DNA of 64,000 nt from Flavobacterium sp. GSB-24 (GCF_027924665.1 NZ_AP027043.1:5022001-5086000), one strand, 5' to 3'. Counted from the first letter of the stretch, positions 50,790-59,487 are shown. Notes: generated by a model not told the origin, from the letters alone. Program-made: numbers and translations.

Positions 50790-51404
50790 TTATATCTTAA
50801 CGTAGTAACTTTCCAAGTTATCCTCATCTATTTTTTCGATACCTTCTTCTGTTTTAACAGCTACGTTGATTACATGCAATACATTTGATTTTTCGTTAAT
50901 ACTGCAATTCCAAATCGTTCCGTCTGAAAGTATGATTTCTGAATATAATGATACGGTATTCTTCTGATCATTATAAACTAAATTCTCAGTTTTTAGAATT
51001 TTCTTTTGTTTGGTTTTTCTATCAATTTCGAAAAACAAAATTTCATTTTCATTAATTTCAAGAAATTCATCAAAATCAGTCTGATTATCGGCACCAGCAG
51101 ATGTAGTTGCCCAAACTGGATGACTTCCAGTTTTCTTCCAAGTTCCTATTGCATGGTCTAAGATATTTTTTCTTAAAACATCACGTAAGGTGTCCACTTT
51201 TTTAATAGCTTCTTCCGCTATTTCATTGTCAGGTTTAATTTTTGCGGCTAAAGAAAATAAATCAATAGCTTTTGCAAAATCAGCTTTTTTATAATACGAA
51301 AGGGCTAATTCGTATTTATTCTTTTGAAATGTGGTTTTTTGATCATTCTGCCCGAAAAACTGACAAGTCTTCAACAAAACAATTAGAATAAAGGTCTTTT
51401 TCAT
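50790..51404 (-). CDS. exported TPR-like protein of unknown function
   Basis: Start at ATG 51404 (MKKTFILIVLLKTCQFFGQ), giving a signal peptide. The 204-residue product contains one or two TPR-type helices (KYELALSYYKKADFAKAIDL and FSLAAKIKPDNEIAEEAIKK) and then a beta-rich C-terminal half with WKKTGSHPVW, EILFFEIDRKTKQKKIL and WNCSINEKSNVLHVIN. The role is unknown. It stands between a barrel gene and the M1 peptidase and has its own terminator. Confidence 0.7.
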   Translation of the reverse strand: MKKTFILIVLLKTCQFFGQNDQKTTFQKNKYELALSYYKKADFAKAIDLFSLAAKIKPDNEIAEEAIKKVDTLRDVLRKNILDHAIGTWKKTGSHPVWATTSAGADNQTDFDEFLEINENEILFFEIDRKTKQKKILKTENLVYNDQKNTVSLYSEIILSDGTIWNCSINEKSNVLHVINVAVKTEEGIEKIDEDNLESYYVKI

Positions 51405-51506
51405 TAAATTAGTAGGTTTATTTTTTTGCAAACCTAATTTATTTTAAAGAAACTTTCTTACACTTTCTATTTTTTTTTCATTGTCTTAAATAATTCAATA
51501 ATAAAA

Positions 51507-51536
51507 AACGCCTCTTTTCTATTGAAGAGAGGCGTT
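51507..51536 (-). terminator. intrinsic terminator of the M1 aminopeptidase gene
   Basis: AACGCCTCT and AGAGGCGTT pair; on the minus strand a run of T follows. Confidence 0.87.
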
Positions 51537-51560
51537 GTGGTATATTTAAAAAACGTTTAA

Positions 51561-53438
51561 TTATTTGATCTGCAAAATGTTATTTTCTGGAGTGGCATCC
51601 ATAAAAATACCTCCGTCAAGTTGTACCTGCTTAATTTTTTTTGTGCTTTTTAAAATAATTTTAGCTGTTTTTTGATTCTTTTCCCAAACTGAAGGAGTCT
51701 GATGCAATACTGCTTTTGAATTATCCGCATAAGTAATAATTGCATCAAAAGGAATAGCAAAACCTCCAATGTTTTCTACTGTAATTATTTTATTATCCGA
51801 AGAAATATTCTTTACTGCAATATCAAGATAATTATTAGTGAAGAACCAATTGTTGAAGAACCAGTTTAGATTTTTCCCTGTTGCAGTATTAAATGAATTA
51901 AAATAATCCCACGGAATAGGGTGTTTTCCATTCCAAGTATCCATATAAGCGTGCAACGCCTTTTTGAACAATTCATCGCCCAGCATATCTTTTAAAGCTA
52001 AATATGAAAGTGATGCTTTTCCATAAGAGTTATTTCCGTAACCTGCTCCAGAAACTTGTGTAGACATTGAAATTATCGGCTGATCTTCTTCCGTAGATCG
52101 ATCATTTATGTATCCTTTTACTCTAAAGTCCTGATAAAATTTGTCTGCTGCTTCTTTACCATGTTCTGCAATTCCAATTAAATATTCAAAAGTTGTTGCC
52201 CAGCCTTCGTCCATAAAAGCATAGCGTGTTTCGTTGATTCCCATATAAAATGGAAAATAAGTATGTGCAACTTCATGGTCCTGTACCAATTGTGCAAAAA
52301 CAGGATCTCCCATTTGCGAATCGTTACACATCATTGGGTATTCCATATCTGCGAAACCTTGAAAGGCTGTCATTTTAGAAAACGGATATGGAACTCCAGG
52401 CCAGTTATTTGAAAACCAATCTAAAGCATATTGATTGTTTTTTACTGAATTTACAAAATCTGTTCCTTTAATATCATAAGCTGCCTGAACACTTGCGCGG
52501 CGATTGGTTTTTTTATCCACTACAACACTGCTGGCATCCCATAAGTAATGATCGCTTAATCCAAAAGTTACATCTGAAATATTTTTGGCTTCAAACTTCC
52601 AAACATTCCAATCGTACTGCTTGGTTACAATACCGCTTTTCATTTCTTGTTCATTGGCAATATGCAGAATTTGATCTGTCGTGTAGGATTTTTTTAATCG
52701 AGCGGCAAATTCTGGCTGTAAAACCTCATCTGGATTTAGTAAATCTCCAGTTGCGTAGACTACATAGTTTTTTGGAGCTTTTACAGAGAAAACGTAATCA
52801 TTAAAATCGTTGTAAAATTCTTGGCGGTCTGTATGTGGTAACCTATCCCAGCCATTATAATCGTCATAAACCGAAACACGTGGATAGCTGTAGGCTACAA
52901 AAAATGTAGTTTCGTCAATCTGTCCTTCTCTTCCGCTTTCTTTAGACAAAGGATAATTCCATTGAATATTTAGGATGGTTTTTGAATGTGGCAAAATTGC
53001 CTTTTTCAATTTTACATTTCCAACTGTTCCCCAGTTTCTTGCATCTTCTTTGTAAACTTCATTTTCTATTTTTAATGAAGTGATAGTCAAGCCGTCGCTT
53101 AAAAAATCGTCGCTTACAGAGCTTCCGCGAGGTGCAGATGGCTTATGAAGGTTGTTTACAAAACGAATAGCCAAGTTTTTTAAAGTGTCTTTACTATTGT
53201 TCTCGTAAATAATTGTTTCTGTTCCGCTTACAATTTTAGTTTTCGGATCAACCGAAATCTCCATATTGTATTTTCCGTGATTCTGCCAATAGTTTTTTCC
53301 TGGTTTTCCGTCTTTAGAACGTGTTCCTTCTGCATAAGCTTTTTTTATGTTTCTTGGCATATAAAGCTCTTGGGCAAAGCTGTTTTGGGCAAAAAAGATA
53401 AATGCTATTACTGCAAATTGCAATATTTTCTTTTCCAT
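51561..53438 (-). CDS. M1 family metallo-aminopeptidase, exported
   Basis: The 625-residue protein has a signal peptide (LQFAVIAFIFFAQNSFA), an N-terminal beta domain (MEISVDPKTKIVSGTETIIY) and a gluzincin catalytic domain with the exopeptidase-like FADMEYPMM and the zinc motif HEVAH (H388, E389, H392), with the third ligand E411 in MDEGWATTFEYL, 18 residues on as expected. It removes N-terminal residues from peptides in the envelope or outside. It is a single-gene unit with promoter box at 53507 and its own terminator. Confidence 0.93.
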   Translation of the reverse strand: MEKKILQFAVIAFIFFAQNSFAQELYMPRNIKKAYAEGTRSKDGKPGKNYWQNHGKYNMEISVDPKTKIVSGTETIIYENNSKDTLKNLAIRFVNNLHKPSAPRGSSVSDDFLSDGLTITSLKIENEVYKEDARNWGTVGNVKLKKAILPHSKTILNIQWNYPLSKESGREGQIDETTFFVAYSYPRVSVYDDYNGWDRLPHTDRQEFYNDFNDYVFSVKAPKNYVVYATGDLLNPDEVLQPEFAARLKKSYTTDQILHIANEQEMKSGIVTKQYDWNVWKFEAKNISDVTFGLSDHYLWDASSVVVDKKTNRRASVQAAYDIKGTDFVNSVKNNQYALDWFSNNWPGVPYPFSKMTAFQGFADMEYPMMCNDSQMGDPVFAQLVQDHEVAHTYFPFYMGINETRYAFMDEGWATTFEYLIGIAEHGKEAADKFYQDFRVKGYINDRSTEEDQPIISMSTQVSGAGYGNNSYGKASLSYLALKDMLGDELFKKALHAYMDTWNGKHPIPWDYFNSFNTATGKNLNWFFNNWFFTNNYLDIAVKNISSDNKIITVENIGGFAIPFDAIITYADNSKAVLHQTPSVWEKNQKTAKIILKSTKKIKQVQLDGGIFMDATPENNILQIK

Positions 53439-53506
53439 AAGTTATTCTTAGGTCTTTTAAATTAATTTTTGATAACAGATTAGTGGTGTCTTTTCTGCGA
53501 ATGTTA

Positions 53507-53514
53507 CAAATTTA
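53507..53514 (-). promoter_or_regulatory. -7 promoter box TAAATTTG for the M1 gene
   Basis: On the minus strand TAAATTTG matches TAnnTTTG exactly, about 70 bp before the start codon. Confidence 0.55.
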
Positions 53515-53532
53515 ACTATTAATTGTTAATGG

Positions 53533-53673
53533 TGAAATGTGAGATGTGAGATGTGAGATGTGAGATGTGAGATGTTAGATGTTAGATGTGAAAAGACTGC
53601 TCTAACATCTCAAATCTCACATCTCACATTTTACATTTTACATTTTACATTTTACATTTTACATTTTACATTT
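53533..53673. repeat. mirrored 7-bp tandem repeat arrays
   Basis: A first array of the unit GAGATGT (with GTTAGAT variants at its end) runs from about 53541 to 53589. After a short spacer with GACTGCTC, a second array runs to 53673 in which AATCTCAC/ATCTCAC units pass into seven ATTTTAC units. The arrays are largely reverse complements (GATGTGAGAT against ATCTCACATC), so single strands can form a long imperfect hairpin. It lies between the upstream regions of M1 and the end of gapN. Slippage during replication would change copy number. Confidence 0.85.
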
Positions 53674-53712
53674 AAAAAAAAACCGTCTATCCCTAAAAGA
53701 AACAGACGGTAT
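53674..53712 (-). terminator. intrinsic terminator of the gapN gene
   Basis: ACCGTCT and AGACGGT pair; on the minus strand a run of nine T follows. Confidence 0.85.
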
Positions 53713-53738
53713 CTACAATTAATATATAACCTTTATTA

Positions 53739-55319
53739 CTACAAAATATAGTCGGTGTTAATAAAATTTGATTCTTTGCTGTTTAGCAATTCCTGCAGAA
53801 TTTCATTATTATAATCGATATCTTTTGAAGCTACAAACGTACGAATTGAGAAAGAACGCAAAGCATCTGGAATACTTAATGTTCCTACAGCCGAATCTTT
53901 GCGGCCTGTAAACGGAAACGCATCTGGTCCTCTTTGGCAAGAACTGTTGAGGTTTACTCTACAAACTAAGTTTACCAAGGAATCAATAAGCGGGGCAAGC
54001 GTTTTTATATCTTTACCAAACAAACTCACCTGTTGTCCGTAGTTAGATTCTGCCATATCATTTAAAGGTTCTTTAATATCTTTGAATGAAAGTACAGGAA
54101 CAACTGGTCCAAATTGTTCTTCGTGATAAACGCGCATTTCCTTGTTAACTGGATATAAAACCGCTGGAAAAATATAATTATCAGTATGCTTTCCTCCTTT
54201 TTCATTAATGATTTTCGCTCCTTTACTAGTTGCATCATCTATTAATCCCTGAATGTAACTTGGTTTTTCGGTTTCTGGAAGCGGTGTTAAAGAAACTCCT
54301 TTTTCCCAAGGATTTCCAAAAATTAAACTATCTACTTTTTCAGAAAAGCGTTTATTGAATTCTTCTCTAACAGATTCGTGAACATATAATACTTTTAAAG
54401 CCGTACAGCGTTGTCCGTTAAAAGATAAAGTTCCCGCAATACATTCTTGAATTGCCAAATCTAAGTCGGCATCTGGTAAAATAATCGCTGGATTTTTAGC
54501 TTCTAAACCTAAAATCAAACGCAGTCTATTTTTGTTTGGATGCTGATCTTGTAATGCAATCGCCGATTTACTATTTCCAATTAATGCCAAAACATCAATT
54601 TTTCCAGATTTCATAATTGGAGAAGCCACTTCACGTCCTCTGCCATAAACAATATTAATTACCCCTTTTGGGAAACTGCTTCTAAACGCTTCTAATAATG
54701 GTGTAATACATAAAACACCATGTTTAGCAGGTTTAAAAATCACTGTATTACCCATAATTAAAGCTGGGATCAACAATGAAAAAGTTTCATTCAGTGGATA
54801 ATTGTAAGGTCCAAGACACAATACAACTCCAAGAGGTCCGCGGCGAATCATCGCGTTTACACCCTGTACTTTTTCGAAGTGCGAACTGCGTCCATTTAAT
54901 TCTTTATAACTGGCAATAGTATCGTAAATATATTCTACCGTTCTGTCGAATTCTTTTTGTGAATCTCCAAGATTTTTTCCAATTTCCCACATCAAAAGTT
55001 TAACCACTTCTTCGCGGGTTTCCTTCATTTGTTTCACAAAATTTTCCATGCACTTAATGCGATCTGCTACTTTCATAGTCGGCCATAAGCCCTGACCCAT
55101 ATCGTATGCATTGGTTGCAGCTTCGACAACTTCCGCCGCTTCTTTTTCTCCCATAAAAGGAATAGATCCTAATAAAGTCGGCGAATATTTTTCTGTTGAA
55201 GAAATAGTAGAAAACACAGGTGTGGTTTGCCCTGTCCATTGTTTCAATTCTCCGTTTACAAGATAAGTATCTTGATTTATCAGCGTATTAATCTGATATT
55301 CTTCTGGTATAAAACTCAT
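53739..55319 (-). CDS. gapN: NADP-dependent non-phosphorylating glyceraldehyde-3-phosphate dehydrogenase
   Basis: The 526-residue protein is an aldehyde dehydrogenase with the catalytic cysteine in [10 protein letters not shown] (C305) and the general base in [10 protein letters not shown] (E273). It has the cofactor-site [12 protein letters not shown] and the phrase [20 protein letters not shown] typical of GapN, which oxidises glyceraldehyde 3-phosphate to 3-phosphoglycerate and makes NADPH without ATP. The start ATG 55319 begins [13 protein letters not shown]. It is separated from the rhodanese gene upstream by a terminator, so has its own promoter. Other aldehyde dehydrogenases are possible but fit less well. 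Confidence 0.9.
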   Translation of the reverse strand: MSFIPEEYQINTLINQDTYLVNGELKQWTGQTTPVFSTISSTEKYSPTLLGSIPFMGEKEAAEVVEAATNAYDMGQGLWPTMKVADRIKCMENFVKQMKETREEVVKLLMWEIGKNLGDSQKEFDRTVEYIYDTIASYKELNGRSSHFEKVQGVNAMIRRGPLGVVLCLGPYNYPLNETFSLLIPALIMGNTVIFKPAKHGVLCITPLLEAFRSSFPKGVINIVYGRGREVASPIMKSGKIDVLALIGNSKSAIALQDQHPNKNRLRLILGLEAKNPAIILPDADLDLAIQECIAGTLSFNGQRCTALKVLYVHESVREEFNKRFSEKVDSLIFGNPWEKGVSLTPLPETEKPSYIQGLIDDATSKGAKIINEKGGKHTDNYIFPAVLYPVNKEMRVYHEEQFGPVVPVLSFKDIKEPLNDMAESNYGQQVSLFGKDIKTLAPLIDSLVNLVCRVNLNSSCQRGPDAFPFTGRKDSAVGTLSIPDALRSFSIRTFVASKDIDYNNEILQELLNSKESNFINTDYIL

Positions 55320-55355
55320 AATTTGGTTTGTTTAATGGTCTGGTAATTCTATTTT

Positions 55356-55390
55356 CAAAAGAAAAAAGAGGCCTTTATATGCCTCTTCTT
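55356..55390 (-). terminator. intrinsic terminator of the rhodanese gene
   Basis: On the minus strand AAGAGGC pairs with GCCTCTT around ATATAAAG, followed by a T-rich tract. Confidence 0.8.
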
Positions 55391-55393
55391 CTT

Positions 55394-55705
55394 TTATGGT
55401 TGTACTGTTTCGCCTTCCCAATCCAGGATTCCGCCAAGCAGATTGTAGGCATTTTCGATACCTAGTTCGTTCATGATCTGACATGCTTTTGCACTTCTAG
55501 CTCCAGAACGGCAGTATACATAGTAATTTTTATTTTTGTCTAATTCTTCGATTTCGTAAATGAACCCCTGACCCTTATTGATGTCAATGTTTAAAGCATT
55601 TTCAATATAGCCGTCATTAAATTCGTCTTCAGTTCTTACGTCAAGTATAACTGCATTTTCGTCAGCTTCTAACTGAGCAACCCAATCTTCTTGTGATAAA
55701 TTCAT
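55394..55705 (-). CDS. single-domain rhodanese
   Basis: The 103-residue protein is one rhodanese domain with AVILDVRTEDEFNDGYIENA at its N-terminal half and the active loop YCRSGARSAK (C65). It carries a persulfide on the cysteine and passes sulfur to acceptors such as cyanide or thiols. It has no signal peptide. It is divergent from the Crp/Fnr gene and may take part in sulfane sulfur handling with the TauE exporter and the persulfide dioxygenase near the right end. The grouping is inference. Confidence 0.92.
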   Translation of the reverse strand: MNLSQEDWVAQLEADENAVILDVRTEDEFNDGYIENALNIDINKGQGFIYEIEELDKNKNYYVYCRSGARSAKACQIMNELGIENAYNLLGGILDWEGETVQP

Positions 55706-55943
55706 AATAAAATGTGTTTTTGTAAAATTACGACGTTTCTATTTATAAAAAACGTACCAAATGCGATTTCGATTATTATTCTCAGAAAACGTTTTAGAGA
55801 AAGTATTATAATCAGTGATTTACAAATTTACTTACTATTTTTAAAAATTCAGTCTACAAAATCGGTAGAAAATAGGATTTTTTCATTTCCGCTAAATACA
55901 TCTTAAATCTAATTTTATGACAATGAATCCCAAATCAAACTAT

Positions 55944-55951
55944 TATCTTTG
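55944..55951 (+). promoter_or_regulatory. -7 promoter box TATCTTTG for the Crp/Fnr gene
   Basis: TATCTTTG matches TAnnTTTG. Transcription from here gives a leader of about 120 nt that contains the dispersed repeat. Confidence 0.5.
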
Positions 55952-56009
55952 CAAACAATTACAATTTTTAATCTCTTTTTGATAAAAATTTAGAAACCAA
56001 AAGTATCAT

Positions 56010-56065
56010 CTGTCAGTTTGAGCAGAGTCGAAAACCGCAAACATCTCGACTCCGATCGAGGTGCT
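56010..56065. repeat. dispersed repeat in the leader of the Crp/Fnr gene
   Basis: TGTCAGTTTGAGCAGAGTCG at 56011 faces ATCTCGACTCCGATCGAG at 56043. A related copy is at 56757-56822. GAG...GTCGA and TCGAC...CTC can pair, so the leader may fold. Such TGTCAGTTCGAG elements are scattered in many flavobacterial genomes. Confidence 0.6.
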
Positions 56066-56080
56066 AAAATTATTATAGCA

Positions 56081-56722
56081 ATGCAAAATTCCTTAAAAAC
56101 CATATTTCCCAGTTTCTCCAACGAACTTATCGCTACTATAGAAGAAAACGGAAGCCTGCAGGATTTTGAAGCTGGAACAATACTAATGCGTATGGGGCAG
56201 TATATCAAAAATACCGCTTTAATAACCAAAGGAAAAATAAAGATTTATCGTCAAGGCGAAGATGGCGGCGAATTCCTAATGTATTATTTACAACCTGGCC
56301 AAGCCTGCGCCATTTCTATGATCTGCACCGCAAAAAGTGAGAAAAGCCAGATTATGGCGAAAGTTGTAGAAGACGTTTCTGTAATGATGATTCCGCTGCA
56401 GTTAATGGACAAATGGATGATGGAACACAGAAGCTGGTACGAATTTGTAATTGAAACCTATAGAAGCCGTTTTGAAGAAGTGCTGGAAGTGGTTGATAAT
56501 ATCGCTTTCCGTTCTATGGACGAACGTTTGGAATTTTACCTAAAAAGACATTCTGATGCCTGCGGCTGTTCTGAAGTCAATCTTTCACACCAAGAAATCG
56601 CAACCGAATTAAATACGTCGCGCGAAGTGATTTCTCGATTATTAAAAAAAATGGAACAACGCGGTCTGGTGAAACTAAACCGAAACCAGATTGAGTTATT
56701 AAACCCTAATTTCACGAATTAA
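56081..56722 (+). CDS. Crp/Fnr family transcription regulator
   Basis: Start at ATG 56081 (MQNSLKTIFPSFSNELI); the open frame upstream runs through the repeat. The 213-residue protein has a cyclic-nucleotide-binding-like sensor domain (FEAGTILMRMGQYIKNTALI), a dimer helix and a winged helix-turn-helix (EVNLSHQEIATELNTSREVI). It lacks the N-terminal cysteines of Fnr. Single cysteines occur in QACAISMIC and SDACGCSE. It is 312 bp upstream of the TauE gene in the same direction, and likely controls it or other sulfur genes in this stretch. The ligand is unknown. Confidence 0.92.
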   Translation: MQNSLKTIFPSFSNELIATIEENGSLQDFEAGTILMRMGQYIKNTALITKGKIKIYRQGEDGGEFLMYYLQPGQACAISMICTAKSEKSQIMAKVVEDVSVMMIPLQLMDKWMMEHRSWYEFVIETYRSRFEEVLEVVDNIAFRSMDERLEFYLKRHSDACGCSEVNLSHQEIATELNTSREVISRLLKKMEQRGLVKLNRNQIELLNPNFTN

Positions 56723-56756
56723 CACTAATTCCAATAATTTATTTCTTAAAACGATT

Positions 56757-56822
56757 GTCAGTTCGAGCGTCCCGAGGCTTCGGGAGAGAATGCACATAGC
56801 ATTTCGACTTCACTCAATGTGA
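56757..56822. repeat. dispersed repeat, second copy, with inner hairpin
   Basis: TGTCAGTTCGAGCG at 56757 is followed by a short CCCGAGGCTTCGGG hairpin and by TTTCGACTTCACTCAATGTGA. The ends face each other as in the copy at 56010. The remaining gap to the TauE gene (about 210 bp) shows nothing further but a CAACTTTG box at 57011-57018 that may be the -7 of that gene. Confidence 0.6.
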
Positions 56823-57034
56823 CCAAATATTTTATTAGTATTAAACACATAGAAACATAGCTTTAGTAATTTTAAAAAAGGTTTTTCACTTTCATTACTG
56901 CACATAGGATTTAAAATTTATGCAGACAGAATAATCCGTGAAAATTTGTGAAATTCGTCTTTAAAATTCCTTCTGTGATAAATGTTACTGTAGGATTCTA
57001 ATTTCCGAAGCAACTTTGCATTAAAAGAAATGCA

Positions 57035-57826
57035 ATGGAATATTTAGGCTATTTTGCTTCAATCATAATCGGAATTTCGCTTGGCTTAATTGGCGGCGGC
57101 GGTTCTATTTTGACTATTCCTATTCTCGTTTATTTATTTCAAGTAAATCCAGATCAGGCAACTTCATATTCCCTATTTATTGTGGGATTAACGGCTTTAT
57201 CAGGAAGTTACAGCCATTACAAAATGGGAAATCTCAAACTGAAATCGGCGTTGTATTTTGCAATTCCCTCTGTAATTTCCATTTTAATTATCCGCGAAGT
57301 AATTTTTCCTCAAATTGCCGCGACTTTATTTTCAGTTGCCTCTTATACGGTTTCAAAAGATTTTCTGATCATGATAATCTTTTCCATATTAATGATTACG
57401 GCAGCAATTTCGATGATTAAAAAAAATCAGCCTGAAATAAAAACAACAGAAACCAATTATTTGCAGCTTAGTTTAATTGGCTTTTTAGTGGGAATCGTCA
57501 CGGGATTTCTTGGCGCTGGCGGTGGATTTTTAATTATTCCTGCGCTTCTTTTCTTTGCCAACTTACCAATGAAGCAGGCAGTCGGCACTTCATTATTAAT
57601 TATCACAATTAATTCGTCAATAGGTTTCGCAGGCGATTTATATATCGGAACACCAATCAATTATACTTTTCTATTAAGCGTTTCGGCAATGGCTTTAATC
57701 GGAATGATTATTGGAAGCCAGCTTTCTAAAAAAATCGATGGTGCAAAACTCAAACCTCTTTTTGGATGGTTTGTACTTGTAATGGGAATTTACATTATTG
57801 CAAAAGAAGTTTGTTTTAACTTTTAA
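57035..57826 (+). CDS. TauE/SafE family sulfite/anion exporter
   Basis: The 263-residue membrane protein has eight to nine predicted helices and the two glycine-rich repeats of the family, SLGLIGGGGSILTIPILVYL near the start and VTGFLGAGGGFLIIPALLF after the middle. These proteins export sulfite, sulfoacetate or other small anions, or import sulfur compounds. Its place after the Crp/Fnr gene and near the rhodanese and persulfide dioxygenase, which yields sulfite, points to sulfite export. The exact anion is inference. Confidence 0.9.
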   Translation: MEYLGYFASIIIGISLGLIGGGGSILTIPILVYLFQVNPDQATSYSLFIVGLTALSGSYSHYKMGNLKLKSALYFAIPSVISILIIREVIFPQIAATLFSVASYTVSKDFLIMIIFSILMITAAISMIKKNQPEIKTTETNYLQLSLIGFLVGIVTGFLGAGGGFLIIPALLFFANLPMKQAVGTSLLIITINSSIGFAGDLYIGTPINYTFLLSVSAMALIGMIIGSQLSKKIDGAKLKPLFGWFVLVMGIYIIAKEVCFNF

Positions 57827-57832
57827 AATTTA

Positions 57833-57865
57833 AAACGGATTGCCAATCTGTTTAGATTTTTATTT
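57833..57865 (+). terminator. intrinsic terminator of the TauE gene
   Basis: AAACGGATT and AATCTGTTT pair around GCC with one G:U, followed by a T-rich tract. Confidence 0.75.
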
Positions 57866-57898
57866 AAATATTTTGAATTTAGTTTTACTTGTAGAGTA

Positions 57899-57931
57899 AT
57901 CTTTGTCAAAGTTATACACTTTGACAAAGAT
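57899..57931. repeat. perfect 14-bp inverted repeat
   Basis: ATCTTTGTCAAAGT and ACTTTGACAAAGAT flank TATAC. The left arm recurs at 62072 as ATCTTTGTCAAAGTTA. It may be a dispersed hairpin, or terminator-like for the XRE gene in the minus direction, though no T-run follows. Confidence 0.7.
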
Positions 57932-57951
57932 GAAACTAAAAAGTGTATTTC

Positions 57952-58338
57952 TTAAATCTCTCCAAACCTCTCTTTATAGCGCTCAAGCTCATGTTCTGTT
58001 CGGTTGAGAAGTTTTTCCAGAAGTTTGATTTTGTCTTCGTAAAGCTCTTTTAAAACCGAAGAATTATCAGCATTTATCAAAATGCTTCCGTTGTTGTTTC
58101 CTGTTATTTTATTAAAATTGTTAAAGTATTTATCGTAATCAAAACTAATTATATCCTCTACACTGACATCTAAAATTCTTCCAATTTCAACCAATTTCTC
58201 GTAACTCAAAGAAGTCTTCCCTTTTTCAATTTTACTGTAACCTGCTTGTGTTACACCTAATCTTTCTGCCATATATTCCTGAGTATAATTCTTTAACTCT
58301 CTAATGTTTTTAATTTTGTTTTTAATTGTTGCGGCCAT
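57952..58338 (-). CDS. XRE-family helix-turn-helix regulator with coiled-coil tail
   Basis: The 128-residue protein has an HTH_3 domain at residues 8-65 (YTQEYMAERLGVTQAGYSKI, EKGKTSLSYEKLVEIGRIL) and a C-terminal helical segment (VLKELYEDKIKLLEKLLNRT) likely to form a dimer coiled coil. This type is common in Flavobacteria as a free-standing repressor. A GTATAGTTA/TAACTATAC inverted repeat just upstream may be its own operator. Target genes are unknown, and the membrane protein gene upstream is a candidate. Confidence 0.9.
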   Translation of the reverse strand: MAATIKNKIKNIRELKNYTQEYMAERLGVTQAGYSKIEKGKTSLSYEKLVEIGRILDVSVEDIISFDYDKYFNNFNKITGNNNGSILINADNSSVLKELYEDKIKLLEKLLNRTEHELERYKERFGEI

Positions 58339-58360
58339 AATTTTTCTGATTTGGGGTCAT

Positions 58361-58405
58361 GTATAGTTAAAACAGCCAGCCGTTGGTTAAACAGCGTAAC
58401 TATAC
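58361..58405. promoter_or_regulatory. inverted repeat upstream of the XRE gene
   Basis: GTATAGTTA (58361) and TAACTATAC (58397) are perfect 9-bp arms 27 bp apart, and two TTAAA(A)CAGC direct repeats lie between or beside them. The place, 23 bp before the start codon, fits autoregulation. Confidence 0.55.
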
Positions 58406-58568
58406 TTATTTTTGGGTATTCTAGTATTGCTTCATACTACTAATTTATGAAGCATTGTTTTTTCGTTAATTTTCTTTTTTGCAATAAATAACTACACATC
58501 AAAGCTCCCATTATGAAAACAAAATCATAATGGAAAATATCAATTACAAACATCCTTGAATTTTAAAT

Positions 58569-58973
58569 TTAAGCGGTTCTTCCAATACTTCGCTCAAACT
58601 GAAGATCTAAAAAATGATCTATTTGTCTACTTATCAAAACCCGATCCTCTGCCTTGATTTTGGTTCTTATTTTATTTTTGTAAACATCCTTTACAAACAC
58701 AAAATAGTTAAACTCCGTTTTTTCTCTAAACCAAGCGATTATAACAAGACTGTAACACAAAACTGCGGGAATAATGTAATACACATCTATTATATCAGAG
58801 AAAATCATGCAATAATAAGTAACAGCTGTAACGGCAATAAAAACACTATTTTCTAAAAAGTATTTTTTCTTTTTTTTCAGCAGTCCAATCTCTTTTATTT
58901 CATCAAATTGATACTGCCAATTTTTAGATTTGTAATGAAATCTAATCTTGTCGCGAAAAATTGTTAAAGACAT
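58569..58973 (-). CDS. small two-helix membrane protein of unknown function
   Basis: The 134-residue protein has two hydrophobic helices (about residues 42-60, SVFIAVTAVTYYCMIFSDI, and 66-84, YIIPAVLCYSLVIIAWF) between basic cytoplasmic ends. The C-terminal half (FNYFVFVKDVYKNKIRTKIK) and the tail ISRQIDHFLDLQ look like a PH-like or small soluble domain. I do not recognise the family. It stands alone, upstream of the XRE gene in the same direction. Confidence 0.6.
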   Translation of the reverse strand: MSLTIFRDKIRFHYKSKNWQYQFDEIKEIGLLKKKKKYFLENSVFIAVTAVTYYCMIFSDIIDVYYIIPAVLCYSLVIIAWFREKTEFNYFVFVKDVYKNKIRTKIKAEDRVLISRQIDHFLDLQFERSIGRTA

Positions 58974-59195
58974 AATTAATTAGTAGGTAAAAATAGATTT
59001 AAAAGTTATAGTAGAAATCATTTTTAAAGAATATTAGGGGAATAATTCTTAGATACGCAATATTAAGCATTAACTTCTTTTTTTTCCTACAATAGAAAAT
59101 TATAGAATATAACTATAAGTTGTAATTAAATCTTTAATAATAATTTACCCCTTTTATTACTTATAAAATGTCCTGATTTAGGAGATTTATATTTT

Positions 59196-59281
59196 GGGCG
59201 TTTCCTCCGGCCGGGCTATCCGCTTGTATCTTTTCCTTGTTAAAGAAACAAGAAAAAGGATACCGCTCCTATCCCTAACGC
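59196..59281. repeat. dispersed GGGCGTTTCC...CCCTAACGC element
   Basis: The element opens with GGGCGTTTCCTCCGGCCGGG and ends with ATCCCTAACGC; in between TCTTTTCCTTGTT and AACAAGAAAAAGGA form a hairpin. It is GC-rich against its background. Similar elements recur in many Bacteroidetes genomes in intergenic gaps. No other copy is in this window. Confidence 0.6.
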
Positions 59282-59410
59282 AGACTCAGGTAAAATGATG
59301 TTTTTAGTTTTTGAAGATTTTTAACAATTGTCTCCATCTGGAGATAAAGAAATTTGAGTCTAGGCTTTAGCCAAACTTTTTATTTGGCTAAAGCATTCTC
59401 ACCTTTCAAT

Positions 59411-59438
59411 AAAAAAACCTCCAGTTAAAACTGGAGGC
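59411..59438 (-). terminator. intrinsic terminator of the cydAB operon
   Basis: CCTCCAGTT and AACTGGAGG pair around AA; on the minus strand a run of seven T follows. Confidence 0.92.
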
Positions 59439-59487
59439 AATTCATATAATCAAATCATTAAAATTCGTGAATCAGCATTTATAAAAA

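Larger units (their letters stand above)
55706..56080. other. intergenic region between rhodanese and Crp/Fnr genes
   Basis: This 375-bp gap holds a possible promoter at 55944 and a dispersed repeat at 56010-56065 in the Crp leader, both listed separately. No ORF is seen. Confidence 0.55.
58974..59487. other. intergenic region after cydAB
   Basis: The 514-bp gap has no gene. It contains a GC-richer dispersed repeat (59196-59281), an inverted repeat GGCTTTAGCCAAA/TTTGGCTAAAGC at 59364-59394, and the cydAB terminator. The first 180 bp are very AT-rich and show nothing. Confidence 0.6.

Noticed and set aside
53533..53673. Possible CRISPR array
   Set aside because: The repeats are 7 bp in tandem without spacers, and no cas genes are near.
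56018..56080. N-terminal extension of the Crp/Fnr protein
   Set aside because: It is encoded by a dispersed repeat and precedes the usual start of the sensor domain.
59196..59281. Possible integron attC site
   Set aside because: The ends resemble GTTRRRY/RYYYAAC but are in the opposite order and no cassette array or integrase gene is present.
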